Assembly (NCBI GenBank): GCA_949318235.1
Contig: OX439127.1
Coordinates: 7,837,534 to 7,901,533, forward strand
Origin: Ecdyonurus torrentis
Taxonomy: Eukaryota; Arthropoda; Insecta; Ephemeroptera; Heptageniidae
Direction: 5' to 3'
DNA: 64,000 nucleotides
The translations under genes and the position numbers were made by a program. Shown here in pieces: positions 1-11,098 of the stretch (within the stretch, counting starts at the first letter, position 1; each line of letters starts with the position of its first letter). The notes under the pieces were generated by a model. It ran no database searches. It saw only the letters and a list, made by a program, of their open reading frames with translations, and was not told the DNA's origin.

Positions 1-230
1 ATGCGATATTGAAATCGTGATTTCAAATTAGATCAATATCCTTGAAGAACACAAAAGGAAATATTGTATTTTGTTGTAGCGTAGGAAAAGTAGGTATGGC
101 GATATTATGCAATACGTATAATGTGGAAGTTTTTTCATTTTTATTATTATTATTATTATTTAATATTTTCAATACTTTGAATTTTATGGTAGAGAATAGA
201 ATTGATTATTATTATCAGTTGGCTAAGAGG

Positions 231-335
231 TCTATACATTCATGTTAAAGTCGACGCTACGTTGGATCACTCAATAACATAGACAAAAATTTGATTTATG
301 TTATGACTTATTTTGCCAGTTTAAAATTATTAAGC
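231..335 (-). mobile_element. MITE-1 fragment
   Basis: Carries TACATTCATGTTAAAGTCGACG, GGATCACTCAATAACATAG and TTTTGCCAGTTTAAA, matching the reverse complement of the right half of the complete element at 2638-2940. It stops where the inverted arm begins. Confidence 0.65.
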
Positions 336-521
336 AATATGTGTAAGAAAATATGAAATAAAGCCAACTTTTTTTTTTTTTTTTTTTTGTTGTTGTTGTT
401 GCTATATTTTACCTAGTTTATAATAATTTTCCTGTATTTCCAAATGATTACAATCAAATGCAATCAGATAAAAAAATTTCCATAGTTTACAGCAAATTAT
501 GAGTTAGAAAGCGAGAACAGT

Positions 522-596
<75 letters not shown>

Positions 597-722
597 TCTT
601 CATGACGTTAGAGCATGTTAGTGCGAGGTGATGATATTTTCTGTCGTTGAACTTTTGAAACTTACAAAGAACCACCGTACAGCAAGTAAAACCGTGTGAC
701 TCACTTTTACTTTTGATTGCTG
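336..722 (-). repeat. Inverted arm 1 of copy A
   Basis: This arm is the reverse complement of 1358-1700. It runs from the AAATATGAAATAAAGCC end through a (GA)n tract to the GTGTGACTCAC / GATTGCTGTAAC end that abuts the core. The two arms enclose 723-1357. Arm 1 has a long GA tract, whereas arm 2 has only a short CT tract; in copy B the single arm carries the long tract. Confidence 0.75.
523..593. repeat. (GA)n microsatellite
   Basis: Uninterrupted AG dinucleotides. The tract lies at a fixed place inside the inverted arm, and homologous CT tracts sit at 1489-1504 and 29500-29632. Open frames here read as Ser-Leu repeats and are not genes. Confidence 0.97.
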
Positions 723-1357
723 TAACTTTTAGTTAAATTATTTTTAGATTTTTATTTAGTTGATATTAAAACATTTTATTTTAACAGTTAAATAATTTAA
801 ATTAATTAATATTTATTTTTATTGTTACTAATTAATTAATAAAATTATTTTTACTAAAAAATTACTAAAAAATAAATAAATAAATAAATATCGTATCTAT
901 CATGAAAGTTAGGTTATTGGTACATATACATACTTGTTACTTTTTTCTGAAACTGTAACGTGTGTTGTTTGAAGAAGAAATTTGAAGTAAAAGGTTATGA
1001 GATGAGAGATAAATATGATTGATTAGCATTTTACACTAATAAAACAAAGTGTAGCTTGCTGTTATACTAAAAATTAGGATTAAAAAAAAAGTATATTTAT
1101 TGTACATCGATATATCAAAGCTCCAATTGTATACAATTTCAGGGGTTATTCAAAATTTTAAACCGAATTAATTTTAACAGTTTTTATCTCCCCTGCTCCT
1201 GATTATTCTAAAAAACATTACAGATGGGCTTTTCAAAATGACATAAAAAAAAGTTAAGGCACAAATTTTGAATTTTCTTTGATATATACAAACCTTTTAG
1301 TATCAACCCTTTACTAGCGCCGCATCTACGTATAGAGATATAGTATACATATATGTT
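723..1357 (+). repeat. Core flanked by inverted arms (orientation 1)
   Basis: AT-rich segment between the arms. Its reverse complement is found at 28730-29347: compare GATATATCAAAGCTCCAATT here with the AATTGAAGCTTTAATATATC stretch there, and the GCGCCGCATCTACG end here with TAGATGCGGCGG there. No convincing open frame. It is the part whose orientation differs between the two paralogous loci. Confidence 0.7.
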
Positions 1358-1700
1358 ACAGCAATCAAAAGTAAAGTGAGTCACACGGTTTTACTTGCTG
1401 TACAACGACAGCGAGGGTGATTCTTTGTAAGTTTCAACAGTTCAACGACCGAAAACATCATCATAATCATCACCTCGCTAACTGCTCTCTTTCTCTCTCT
1501 CTCTGTAACTGTTCTCGCTTTATTCTAACCCATGATTTGCTTTTCTAAATTGTGTAAACTATAGAACTTTTTTTTATCTGATTGCATTTGATTGTTAAAT
1601 CAGTTGGAAATACAGCAAAATTATTATAAACTTTAGGTAAAATATAGCAAAATAAAAAAAAAATAAAAAAGGCTTTATTTCATATTTTCTTACACATATA
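1358..1700 (+). repeat. Inverted arm 2 of copy A
   Basis: Direct match to 29348-29880 and inverted match to 336-722. It begins TTACAGCAATCAAAAG, contains the GAGTCACACGG / TTTTACTTGCTGTAC block and a short CT tract, and ends near TTTCTTACACATA. Confidence 0.75.
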
Positions 1701-2637
1701 ATGTACTCTAGCAATATAAATCCACCAAAGAGCATTTTTTGTTTTCTTTCAAATTTACTATAATGTAAAAAACGATGAACGATTTTAAAATATTTATAAA
1801 TAGTTTAAATATAATGCGTTGTGTATTATTATTTCCCCATATTATTTATTTATCAGTTAATTTCATTAGCGACGCAAATTATAAGTTAGATTTAATTGTA
1901 AAAGAATTTACATATAGTTGTTTTCCATCCTAAACTAGTGGTTAAAGTATGCTTTTATCTCCTATGCAGTATTTAGTTTCTACCAATTAGAGTAGTAATT
2001 TCTGCTAGTAGAATTTCTGCCAAATTCATCATTCATAATAATTCATTTAAAATTGTTTACGCCACCCAAAGACTTGTTTTATTTTATTCTAACAAAAAAA
2101 AAAAAAAATCAAAAAATCAAAAAAAAAAAAAAAAAAAAAATCAAAACATTTTTAATGCATTAAAAGAGCTTAAAATTTTAATTGTATACCTATTATTTAA
2201 ATGAATAATGTCATATCATGATTTTTACCGTAATCAATCGAAGTTACTACTCACTATATTTAGTAAAAAGATTTGCATAGCCAATAATGTAAAAAATAAA
2301 TTTTAATTTAATTATATTTTGTTCCGTTCACATTTTTAACCCTTACAGTAAATTAAATCATTAAAATCCCCTACTTTTTCCTAATAATAAAATATTCAAT
2401 CTCTCACGTGTATTAGAAAAGTACATAATATTAAATACAATATAGTCTATGTTTATATGAAGCTAACATTGAAAATACAACCTTATATATATATAATATG
2501 AAGTGCATTTCATATACTCAAACTCAACACAAAGCTATGCTATATTATGCAGTTGCAAGTTGCATTGTCTAGGCCGTTCAAGTTTTTGACTTAGATTTAT
2601 GTTATAGTATAGCATGGTTAGTTTATATATGTCTGCC

Positions 2638-2940
2638 TATAGGGTGTATCCGCATGACGTCATATTTATTGCGCTTGGAGGCCATACTGGTGTAGTGAAT
2701 AACATTGCTCAGCATAGGACAAACTTCATTTAAGCCAATTTTCTTTAAGAAATTGATTAATTTTTTGTTATTGTTATTTTTCTCACATCCTTCAGATAGT
2801 AATTCAACATATTTAAATGATCTAAAAAATATTACATAGTAGTTTTAAACTGGCATAATGATTTATATTTTCCTATACCACCTATGTTATTGAGTTATCC
2901 AACATAACGTCGACTTTAACATGAATGCATAAACCCTATA
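2638..2940 (+). mobile_element. MITE-1, complete copy (about 303 bp)
   Basis: A short element that begins TATAGGGTGTATCCGCATG and ends TGAATGCATAAACCCTATA, so the outer ends are inverted repeats of TATAGGGTnTATGC type, probably with a TA or TATA target duplication. Just inside the left end is the palindrome TGACGTCA (2655-2662). Further in is a GAGCAATGTTATT-type motif, here as its reverse complement. There is no coding capacity, which fits a miniature inverted-repeat element mobilised in trans. The superfamily is not certain; TA-type duplications suggest mariner/Tc1-like, but this is inference. Confidence 0.8.
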
Positions 2941-3530
2941 TAGTTTAACAGAACTAGTGTTTACTAAAAAAAAAAAGCTATATCTTCGCTGCACAATTAA
3001 CAATTTTATAAAATGTCAAATTTTGCCATTTTAAAAATACTTAGCAATATTTTTGAGTGCATTGATTCTGCTAACACGTTAAATTAGGTTTTCAAGTATG
3101 TGATAACATTATATAATAATAATTATAAAAATATCAACTATTTTTCCAAAGAAAATAGCCAAAACTGAATTTGTCTTATGCTGAGCAATGTGATTAATTG
3201 CTTCAGTATGGCGTCAAAGCGCATTCAGTACCATGTTCATACGCTCTTTAACTTCCAGAAGATAAAATATAATTATAAATTACAAACTGTCTCGTTGCTT
3301 TTATATACATTTGAAAGCTGCATATTATATTAATCAACACTGCACGCTGCTATGAATTGCGGCTAACAAACGATCTTTTGTGCATGAGTGAAGCTCTTTC
3401 TTTGTGCTTATCTTTTGCAGACGATAATGGAGTTAAAACAAAGCGTGGTGTGCTTGTATGATAGGTAAGGAATTTAGGGCAGTTTCTCTCTACATGCGCT
3501 TTGACGTAATACTTGATCAGAAAATAACAT
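2941..3530. mobile_element. MITE-1 remnant and flanking AT-rich DNA
   Basis: A degenerate copy lies at about 2984-3250. It holds TTTTTGAGTGCATTGATTCTG, a GGTTTTCAAGTATGTG block, TGCTGAGCAATGTGATTAATTG and TGGCGTCAAAGCGCATTC, the internal landmarks of the family. The outer TIRs are eroded. The rest has no gene-like features. This stretch starts the 1.8 kb absent from copy B. Confidence 0.6.
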
Positions 3531-3548
3531 TGATATAAAAAAAATCAT

Positions 3549-3551
<3 letters not shown>

Positions 3552-3629
<78 letters not shown>
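3552..3629. repeat. (GA)n microsatellite
   Basis: Perfect AG repeat of about 38 units, in the segment private to copy A. Confidence 0.97.
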
Positions 3630-3633
<4 letters not shown>

Positions 3634-3844
3634 GCAAATTTGTTTTAGCAAGAAAAATTATAAAAATGTAATAATGTAGTAAAATAATGTTATATGTAAT
3701 ATCGATATATAACTAAAATAACGTATTTAATTTTATTATAATCTTTTTTTAAATATAAATTTAATATTGTTACTATTGTAAACAATGAGTTATATAACAT
3801 AAATTGTCTTTTAAAAAAAGACCTACAGACAGTCAGTCAGAAAA

Positions 3845-3913
<69 letters not shown>
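3845..3913. repeat. (CAGA)n microsatellite
   Basis: Perfect tetranucleotide array of about 17 units, preceded by the cryptic start CAGACAGTCAGTCAGAAAAA. The overlapping open frame reads Thr-Asp-Arg-Gln and is a repeat translation, not a gene. Confidence 0.97.
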
Positions 3914-3914
<1 letters not shown>

Positions 3915-4243
3915 TCATCTCTTCTACTCACCATATACGTCATATATGAACCACTTAATGACAAATTCAAACAACTTTCTGAAAATTAGTTTATTTTTAT
4001 AGAGTTAAAAATATTTGCGTATGTATATTATAATTTTTTTAATAAAATTTAAATTTATTTTTAAAATATATTTTTTTTTTCTTAAGAATACTTTACCTTA
4101 TAAGTATTATTCAAATAAGAATTTAATTACATCAGAATATATTCAAAAGTTTAAAGTGTGTAAAAATAACAATCATAAAAATAGAAGACAATTTTTAAAA
4201 TAGATTTTAAATATGTTAATAATTAGTAATCAACAAAAATAGC

Positions 4244-4445
4244 TATATACGTAATAATTATGCTAACTTATTTTCTGCACAATTTGTTCAATACAACATA
4301 ATCTCTAAGCAAGCTATATACTAATATAATATTGTTATACATAACAGAAATATTTAGTCGTACAGCATTATTATTATGTTCGCATAATTTAGCATCAATT
4401 ATGTTATAATGACACCATAAATTAAGTAAATAATTCTATCCGTGA
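4244..4445 (+). mobile_element. MITE-2 copy (about 200 bp, AT-rich)
   Basis: Begins TACGTAATAATTATGCTAAC, then GCACAATTTGTTCAATAC, and ends TTCTATCCGTG. This layout recurs at 16738, 27045, 31555, 56576, 60105 and 61395, so it is a dispersed family. Better copies have ends resembling CACGGAnAAAAATA in inverted orientation. Non-coding and rich in short GCATAAATTA palindromes. Transposon class undetermined. Confidence 0.6.
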
Positions 4446-5127
4446 TTATGTGTATTTTGTCTCTACAAAATAATGCATAAATAAAATTTTATAATTCAAT
4501 GTTAGAAAAAAAAATATGATATTATTATGATTGGAAAAATGTGGATTGAATACTTGATATACTTAAATATATATAAATACATAAAATGCTGATTAAATTA
4601 AAAACAATAAGTGACAAAGTTGACTTGGCAACTACAAGCCACTATTGTCGAGATGCGAGATGCTTTTGCTCCCTTTGCTCCCTGCTCTTGGCTCTCGCTT
4701 GAGCAGAAAGCGGGTAAAAGTGCGCACAGGAGCTAGAGCGCACGCAGCTAGCCACGTCAAATATAGTAAAACCTTGTGCCTGTCTTATTGACGACGTCTT
4801 GTAACTTTTTGTCATCTATTTACACTCAGAAAACAAGCTAGTACACACTTGACTTTTTTTTTTCTCTCTCTCTCATTTTTATTTTGCAGGTTTTATCTTT
4901 TATCTTAGGTCACGATATTTTAAATTTATAATTTGCCTCTGATTAGCTCATGACGCAGAAGGAGGAAGCACGGCTTGAAAGCACTTTTGAAAAAGTTTTT
5001 CTTTATTATTATTATTTTATTATTTTATTTATTATTTTTTTTTTTCGCATTCAAAAATTGGCTAAAATTTTCTAGCACCAAAGCTTTATCTTAAAAGTTG
5101 TAAACGTATTGGAAAGAAACACGATGC
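4446..5127. other. Non-coding stretch with a GC-richer island
   Basis: 4625-4765 is markedly less AT-rich than its surroundings (GAGATGCGAGATGC, CTTTGCTCCC repeats, GCGCACGCAGCTAGCC) and has no counterpart at the copy B locus. 4770-5127 is shared with 31160-31520. No open frame or splice-bounded exon could be supported. What the GC-richer piece is remains unknown. Confidence 0.5.
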
Positions 5128-5245
5128 TTCATCAGTGTACGCAAATATATTGCTAAGTATTTTTAAACTGGCAACAATTTGTCATATGTTCGTGCTGGGC
5201 CAAGTTATTTAGTGCTCATGTATGGCATCAACTTTAATGCACGGA
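5128..5245 (-). mobile_element. MITE-1 fragment
   Basis: Contains TTTTTAAACTGGCAA, TTATTTAGTGCTCATGTATGG and GCATCAACTTTAATGC, corresponding to one end of the MITE-1 family in inverted orientation. The other half is absent. Confidence 0.6.
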
Positions 5246-7110
5246 AAAAAATAATACTTAAGGCAAGGAATGCAATAGCTAAGGTAGATATAGAACATAA
5301 TATGTATATATTTATCATAACAATAATAATACAATATAATGGTAAGGTAGCTTGATTGATAATGAATGCAGCATGCGACACTTGATTAAAAAATTAGTAA
5401 TTAAACTTTCATAATAATGTTAAGTATAATAATAAAAGTAAGTTACTTTGTAAATTACATAAATATTATGCATTTACTGTGTAAATTATATTTTCAAAGT
5501 GTGCCATAAAAGTAGCGGAGGTTGCCTGTATCTGAAATTCAACGTGCACACCTGAGGAAATTGCAATTTTATATCACAAAAAAAAAAAAAAAAAAGCAAA
5601 AAAAAAAAAAAAAAAAAATGCCACTCAATGTTTCTGACGTAAAAAATAACTTACGCATAATTCTCACCACATGTCACTTAGTTATCATTACTTTATTATT
5701 AAAAAAATATATATATATATAATATAAAATGCATTTTTGAACTTTCGAGAACTTGAAATAAAAAAAAGAACTGTATCATATTATACTGTATTTCTCTATT
5801 GCATCTAAATTATAAGTTTTTTAAAAGGTTTCTCTGATTTATTTTTCGATCAATATATTAATGTATTGATTCATTGATTGATTGATAAAGTTAATTTATA
5901 TATTTATACACACATATGAAAAAGTACATTCTTAAAAACTAGTCTTCTCAAAGGAATCATTATTTCTACATAAAATATATTATCTTATTTGAGGAGCGTG
6001 ATTAAAATCGTTCACATGCTGTTAAGATAACGAAGGAGTACATGAGACAATATTGTCAGTTTATAGAGTCTTGCAACTTGAGCGAGGGAAATATCAAACT
6101 TTTGTTTAAACAACGAACAACTACAGCTTTATTCTATAAAATAAACTGAAATATTTGTAACAAATTTAATTTCAAGTCAAAGAGGTTAAATATCACCAAA
6201 ATTTTAACTTGTACTGCTAAATCATTTTTATGATTATTTTAAACCTTCGTTTTTGTGTATTGTTAGCTATTTCTAATAAGATTTTAAAGTCCCCATCATT
6301 TAAATATGAAAAAAAAAATTAATATTGAAATTTCAGTTTAAAATTTCAAACCACCCCTCATATAGATAAAATTGTGAAGCCTCATAATTTTATTAAGTAT
6401 ATAGCTTTAAACACAACTCGAAAAAAAAAAGGGTTTTTTTTTTCTACCAGATCATAATCATAAAATATCTCTAAATTTATCAGTACTGTATATCACTATA
6501 TAAAATTAAATATTAAACTTTAAATTTTCAATCTTCCATAGTATTTGATTATCAATTATTTTTAATTTATGTCACTCCAATTAGCTACGATAAATAAGCT
6601 ACGGTAAAACAACGAGAGAGATGTAAGCAAAGCGACCAAGATTGAGCATTTTTATTAAAATAAAATAATTTAACAAAACAAAACATGAATAACAATTTCA
6701 TTTTACATAAAAAAAAAAAGATTTTTAATTTTCTATATTTTTTAACTATAATGTTTAAAATATGAATTACCTTTTTTTTAGGGTTGTTGTTACGTTTATT
6801 TTTTTTTTAAATGCAATTTTGTCAAAACTAGACTTGCATTCAATATTGTATACATTTTAATAAAACATATTAAGATGTATGAAAATTGTTTTCCTTTACG
6901 AATAAAAAGTTTTGATTTCTATCTATGAAAAAGAACCTATATTTAATTTTCAAGTTATTATTGGAATGTTATTGGAGATTTGAATGGTTAAAATTCTAAT
7001 ATTAAGTTGGGAAATCAACTAGACTGTGAGATTTGATTAAAAAGAAAAAGATATCAACAAAGAAAAATACGAAATTTTGCACACATATATATTAGGATAA
7101 GCTATCTTCA

Positions 7111-7143
<33 letters not shown>

Positions 7144-7290
7144 TAGTGTCTCACCATGCTAGATTTTTAATAATGACATTTTAAAGTTTTATTTCCATAA
7201 CAGCCCATGTTAATTTCAATAATAATTTTATCTCTTGGTCACGGATTTTGCAAATTTTATCATATAGGTAGCTGTTGCTGTTACTATTAA
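5246..7290. other. AT-rich non-coding DNA
   Basis: Mostly poly-A/poly-T runs (5578-5618, 7117-7143), short AT repeats and GATT repeats near 5870-5890. I found no exon-like open frame with splice signals and no transposon ends. Copy A of the segmental duplication ends before this stretch. Confidence 0.5.
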
Positions 7291-7319
7291 CTTTCATATG
7301 GCTAAGAATCAAAAGATCG

Positions 7320-7333
7320 AGAAAAAGAAAAAG

Positions 7334-7372
<39 letters not shown>

Positions 7373-7430
7373 AGAGAGAGACAGACAAAGAGAGACAGAC
7401 AGAGACAGACAGAGAGAGAGAGACAGAGAC
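7320..7430. repeat. Purine tract: (GAAAAA), (GA)n, (GACA)n mixture
   Basis: A compound simple repeat that grades from GAAAAAG units into GA and then GACAGA units. Both overlapping frames encode only Lys/Arg/Glu/Asp repeats, so it is not coding. Confidence 0.93.
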
Positions 7431-8019
7431 TTAATCCCTCTTCTGCTAAAGTTTTCTTGTTGAAGATAAAACGATTTCTATTTTGAATTAAAAACTGTAT
7501 TCAAATAACTCACAGTATTACAAACAATTTACTTTGTTTGTTAATATTATAATTTTTCTAATAAAGAAAATTGATTTTTTTTTCTTAATAAATTAATTAA
7601 ATTTGGCCACCCAAGATGTGAAAATTTTCCCATTAAAATTTTAATAAGGATACATAAATTTGAAAAACAAATTCCAGTATATGTCATTTATTATTTTTAA
7701 AATAAAATAAATTATTATAATATTATTATTTTATTAAAAAATTTATCAATATAAAAAATATTGAAATAAAATTGCATTCATAATTACGCAGTAGTGTAAA
7801 ATTGCTTCCACTATTATGTTAATCTATATATATAACAACACAGTTTCTACTTTACTGATCTATGACGAGTGATAAAAGATATTATGTTAATAAAACAGAT
7901 TTACGATCTCACATTTCAATATAAATATTTTAACGTATTCTATACAGAAAGTGATATACATATTGATAAATACAGAAAAGTATCCATATAGGTGTATTGC
8001 ATTAGGTGTATTGCATATA
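7431..8019. other. AT-rich non-coding DNA
   Basis: Low-complexity AT sequence with no recognisable element or open frame. A short GGTGTATTGCAT duplication lies at 7990-8015, immediately before a MITE-1 copy. Confidence 0.45.
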
Positions 8020-8311
8020 TTGCATTCATGCTTCATTTAACGTCATATGTGAGCACTAAATAAGAAAAGAAAAAGACTCAGTTTGCCTGTTTAAAAATAT
8101 TTACTCTGCTAACAATATTTTTGAGAGCATTGATGAGAACAGTTTGAAATAGATAATCAAGTATGCGAGGAAAAACAATTATATGAACAAAAATAAAACT
8201 AATTTTCCAAAGGACATATATCCACGTTTGTCCAATGCTGAGCAATGTTATTGATTGCTCCAGTATGACGTCAAAGCACACTCAGTATTACGTCATGCGT
8301 ATACACTCTAT
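8020..8311 (+). mobile_element. MITE-1 copy
   Basis: Runs from GCATTCATGCTTCATTTAACG through TGAGCACTAAATAAG, TTTTTGAGAGCATTGATG and TGCTGAGCAATGTTATTGATT to ATTACGTCATGCGTATACAC and TCTATA. TGACGTCA occurs at 8266. The right TIR is recognisable and the left end is eroded. The 67-codon minus-strand frame inside it is incidental. Confidence 0.7.
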
Positions 8312-8343
8312 ACAAGAATATCTCTGGTAATAATAAATGTATT

Positions 8344-8664
8344 ATAGTGTGGTTTCAATCATGTTAAAGTCAACGCCATAAGTGAGTGCTAAATAATATG
8401 GGCCATATATAGTATAAGAAAATGACACATTTTTGCCGGTTTAAAAATATACTTCGCAATATTTTTGAGAGCATTGATGTTGTTAACAGGTTCAATTTGT
8501 TTTTCAAGTATGCAAGAAAAATAATGATAACCAAAAAATAGCTAATTTTCCAAAGAAACTAGCCAAAAAAACAATGCTTGTATGATGAGCAATGTTATTC
8601 ATTGCTCAATAAGAGCATCGAAAAGCATTCAGAATGACGTCATGCATACACAACCTATTACATT
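8344..8664 (+). mobile_element. MITE-1 copy
   Basis: Starts TATAGTGTGGTTTCAATCATG, includes AAAGTCAACGCCATAAGTG, GAGAGCATTGATGTTGTTAAC and GAGCAATGTTATTCATTGCTC, and ends AATGACGTCATGCATACAC with a degraded CCTATTA terminus. It is closest to the copy at 32813-33113, sharing the GTGTGGTTTCA start, so these two form a subfamily. Confidence 0.72.
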
Positions 8665-8709
8665 AAATAATTTTCGTGACCTTCGAATAGGATATAATAT
8701 AAAACACCC

Positions 8710-8994
8710 ATTCATTCATTCATTCATTCATTCATTCATTCATTCATTCATTCATTCATTCATTCATTCATTCATTCATTCATTCATTCATTCATTCATT
8801 CATTCATTCATTCATTCATTCATTCATTCATTCATTCATTCATTCATTCATTCATTCATTCATTCATTCATTCATTCATTTATTCATTCATTCATTCATT
8901 CATTCATTCATTCATTCATTCATTAATTCATTCATTCATTCATTCATTCATTCATTCATTCATTCATTCATTCATTCATTCATTCATTCATTCA
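8710..8994. repeat. (TTCA)n array, about 285 bp
   Basis: About 71 tetranucleotide units with two single-base variants (TTTA near 8880, TTAA near 8924). It follows directly after the AAACACCCA flank of the MITE-1 copy. The overlapping 114-codon frame is Phe-Ile-His-Ser repeats and is not a gene. Confidence 0.98.
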
Positions 8995-10058
8995 ATAATT
9001 TTTAAGTATTTATGCGGATTTAAATATACGGATTTAAATACATCCACATAAAAGTTTTTTTTTTTTTTTTTTTTTCTTACTGTAACTTCGGGCAGCATAA
9101 TAGTAATTCCATAGTCCATAGTAATTCTAATTTAAAACATTGTTATTTTACAAATTAGAAATTACTGGCGAAAAAGTTGCAACAAATAAATTTGTGAATT
9201 GCAAGTGCACCTACACAAGCGCATAAATATATTATATATTTTTTCCTTGCAATAAGAGCAAGCTAGCGAGGCTGTAATTGTTACTTCACGCAGGGTGGCG
9301 TTAAATTGTTTCAAAAGTTACCCCTCTGTGCTGCATACACGTAAAAAAATTAAACTATTAGACATTTGAACTATTAAATGGGGGGGGGGGGGGGAAGAGG
9401 ATCTTTTAAAGCACATTTTACCCCTTACTGTCTCGAGAGACCCTACTGAAAGACTTTAATAAATACCTCTAATAATGAAAAAAAATATAAAGAAGGGTCA
9501 AACAAGGTAAATAAAAAATAAAATAAAACACTAGTACAGACTCCAGTTCGAAATACCGGATAAAACAGAATATCTATCAATATTTTCCCACATTCCGTTA
9601 AGGAAAGTAAACCTTCATGGTTAGGTATGATATAGCTGCATGAACGAAAAAAAAAAAAAAAAAAGGAGAAGACCAGTGTTATTAATATATGTGCATGGCA
9701 TTAATATATGTGAAGAGAGTCCCAGTAGCTTGCGGTGAAAATCTCGCTATAGCACAGAGAGGCTCACACACTGTTTCCTCTTTGTAGTTTAGCTTTCCAA
9801 TAAAATATGTTGGTTAGTTCTTTATCTCCATATCCGTAAGATTTTCTACCGGTAAACAATATTTGTATATTATGGAACTCTCTTCACTGTCATTGAAAAA
9901 TAATTTTTACTTTTAGCTATTTTTGTTTGAAATGAAAAAAAAAAAAAAAAATGTTTTATTCTAATCCAACCGATAAGGCAATTGCCTTGGTTGGACATTG
10001 TATTATGAGTTAAAGAATAATAAATAAAAAAAAAACAAAAACTATACTATCATAAAGG
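8995..10058. other. Non-coding DNA with homopolymers
   Basis: Contains poly-T (9055-9075), poly-G (9380-9394) and poly-A (9646-9664, 9935-9951). The text between is mixed, with no element ends or splice-bounded exon that I could support. Confidence 0.5.
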
Positions 10059-10066
10059 CCAGTGCT

Positions 10067-10155
10067 CAGTGGCGGATTCAGCGCCGAGATTTCGAGATTA
10101 TCTCGAAGGGCCGCGGCTAAAGAGGGCCGTCGCGGGCCGTCTTCGCAGCATCCGC

Positions 10156-10193
<38 letters not shown>

Positions 10194-10704
10194 AAGGGAA
10201 GGAAGGAAATTATTGAATCTTATATATAGTTTAGAAATTGATATAATTATAATAAGATCTTATGGTGATGACGATGACTGATCCAACAATATAAAGATTG
10301 TAAATAAAAGTTTTAAATAGAAATAAATTAATATAAACCCAATGTCTCATGACGGACTTTCAGAAATCTTGTAAGTTTTTTTTTTTTTTTTTTTTTTTTC
10401 TTCAAAAGATGATGAACTTTGCCAAAGCAAAATTCATACAAAAAATTTGATATCGCAGGTTACTAGTCATGTCAAAGAAATATAATATTATATTACACAA
10501 GATTTTTTCTATTCTTGCCCTGGGAGTTTTTATTTTTTATTTTTTTGCTTTCTTACGTAAAATGATTGTAATTTTTTCTTAAAATTAGCTAGCCACGCCC
10601 CCTTTTTCGTATTCTGGGTGGCTTTGCCCCCCAGACCCCCCGGCAGATGGGGGCCGTCTCTTAAGTTATCTCGAAGGGCCGTGAAGGCCCAGTCCGCCCC
10701 TGCA
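10067..10704 (+). mobile_element. hAT-like non-autonomous element (638 bp)
   Basis: Left end CAGTGGCGGATTCAGCGCC; right end reads on the other strand as CAGGGGCGGACTGGGCC, after a CA dinucleotide. Both ends contain TTATCTCGAAGGGCCG, which extends the inverted repeat. The element is flanked by CCAGTGCT at 10059-10066 and again at 10705-10712, a perfect 8-bp duplication. CAG-starting TIRs and 8-bp duplications are the hAT signature. Inside are a poly-A tract (10157-10188) and a C-rich segment (10600-10645) but no transposase. Confidence 0.85.
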
Positions 10705-10712
10705 CCAGTGCT

Positions 10713-10925
10713 GTTTTCTCTCTCTCTCTCTCTCTCCTTTTCTTTTTTTTTCTTTTTCTTTTTTTTTTCGTAATGATATTTTGACGTGTCATGGTTAGTG
10801 TTATATTAAATTACGCTGCATTTATTACAGTATAAACTAAATGTATGTATGTGTGTAGCATAAAACTTGGGATATACAAGTAAATATTACATAATATACA
10901 ACCTGATCCCTGATATAATTTACGA
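10713..10925. other. Pyrimidine tract and AT-rich spacer
   Basis: A CT run followed by T-rich stretches (10716-10770), then ordinary AT-rich DNA. Nothing gene-like. Confidence 0.5.
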
Positions 10926-10927
10926 AT

Positions 10928-11098
10928 GTCTGTTAGAAGGCGAGGACAAAAGGCACTCGGACAAAAGGCCCTTGGACATAAAGCCATAGCTGACAATGCG
11001 CTCAGGTAAAGCATATATCGACGAGCAGCGCATAGGTAGGGTCTTTTATCGTAGGGCTTTATTATTTTGTCCGCGGGCCTTCTGTCTGTTTTCTGTAT
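10928..11098. mobile_element. Short inverted-repeat element with GGACAAAAGGC motifs
   Basis: Left part reads AGAAGGCGAGGACAAAAGGC, then TCGGACAAAAGGCCC and TTGGACATAAAGCC. The right part carries the inverted forms GGGCTTTATTATTTTGTCC and GCGGGCCTTCTG. The motif GGACAAAAGGC is therefore iterated at one end and mirrored at the other, as in MITEs with subterminal repeats. I could not define a target duplication. Both overlapping short frames are likely incidental. Confidence 0.5.

Larger units (their letters stand above)
1..5130. repeat. Segmental duplication, copy A
   Basis: Bases 4-345 match 27624-27965 directly. 1358-2637 match about 29348-30840, and 4770-5130 match about 31160-31525, including the same non-repetitive landmarks (the TGCCTGTCTTATTG and AACAAGCTAGTACACAC words). 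Copy A carries about 1.8 kb (2941-4765) that copy B lacks, and its 723-1357 core is inverted relative to copy B. The match already exists at base 4, so the duplication probably continues left of the window. No protein gene is recognisable inside it. Boundaries are approximate because they were read by eye. Confidence 0.8.

Noticed and set aside
8582..8926. 114-codon frame of Phe-Ile-His-Ser repeats
   Set aside because: It is a translation of the (TTCA)n array. The same applies to frames over (GA)n, (CT)n, (TA)n, (ATATT)n, (CAGA)n and (GGTAA)n tracts.
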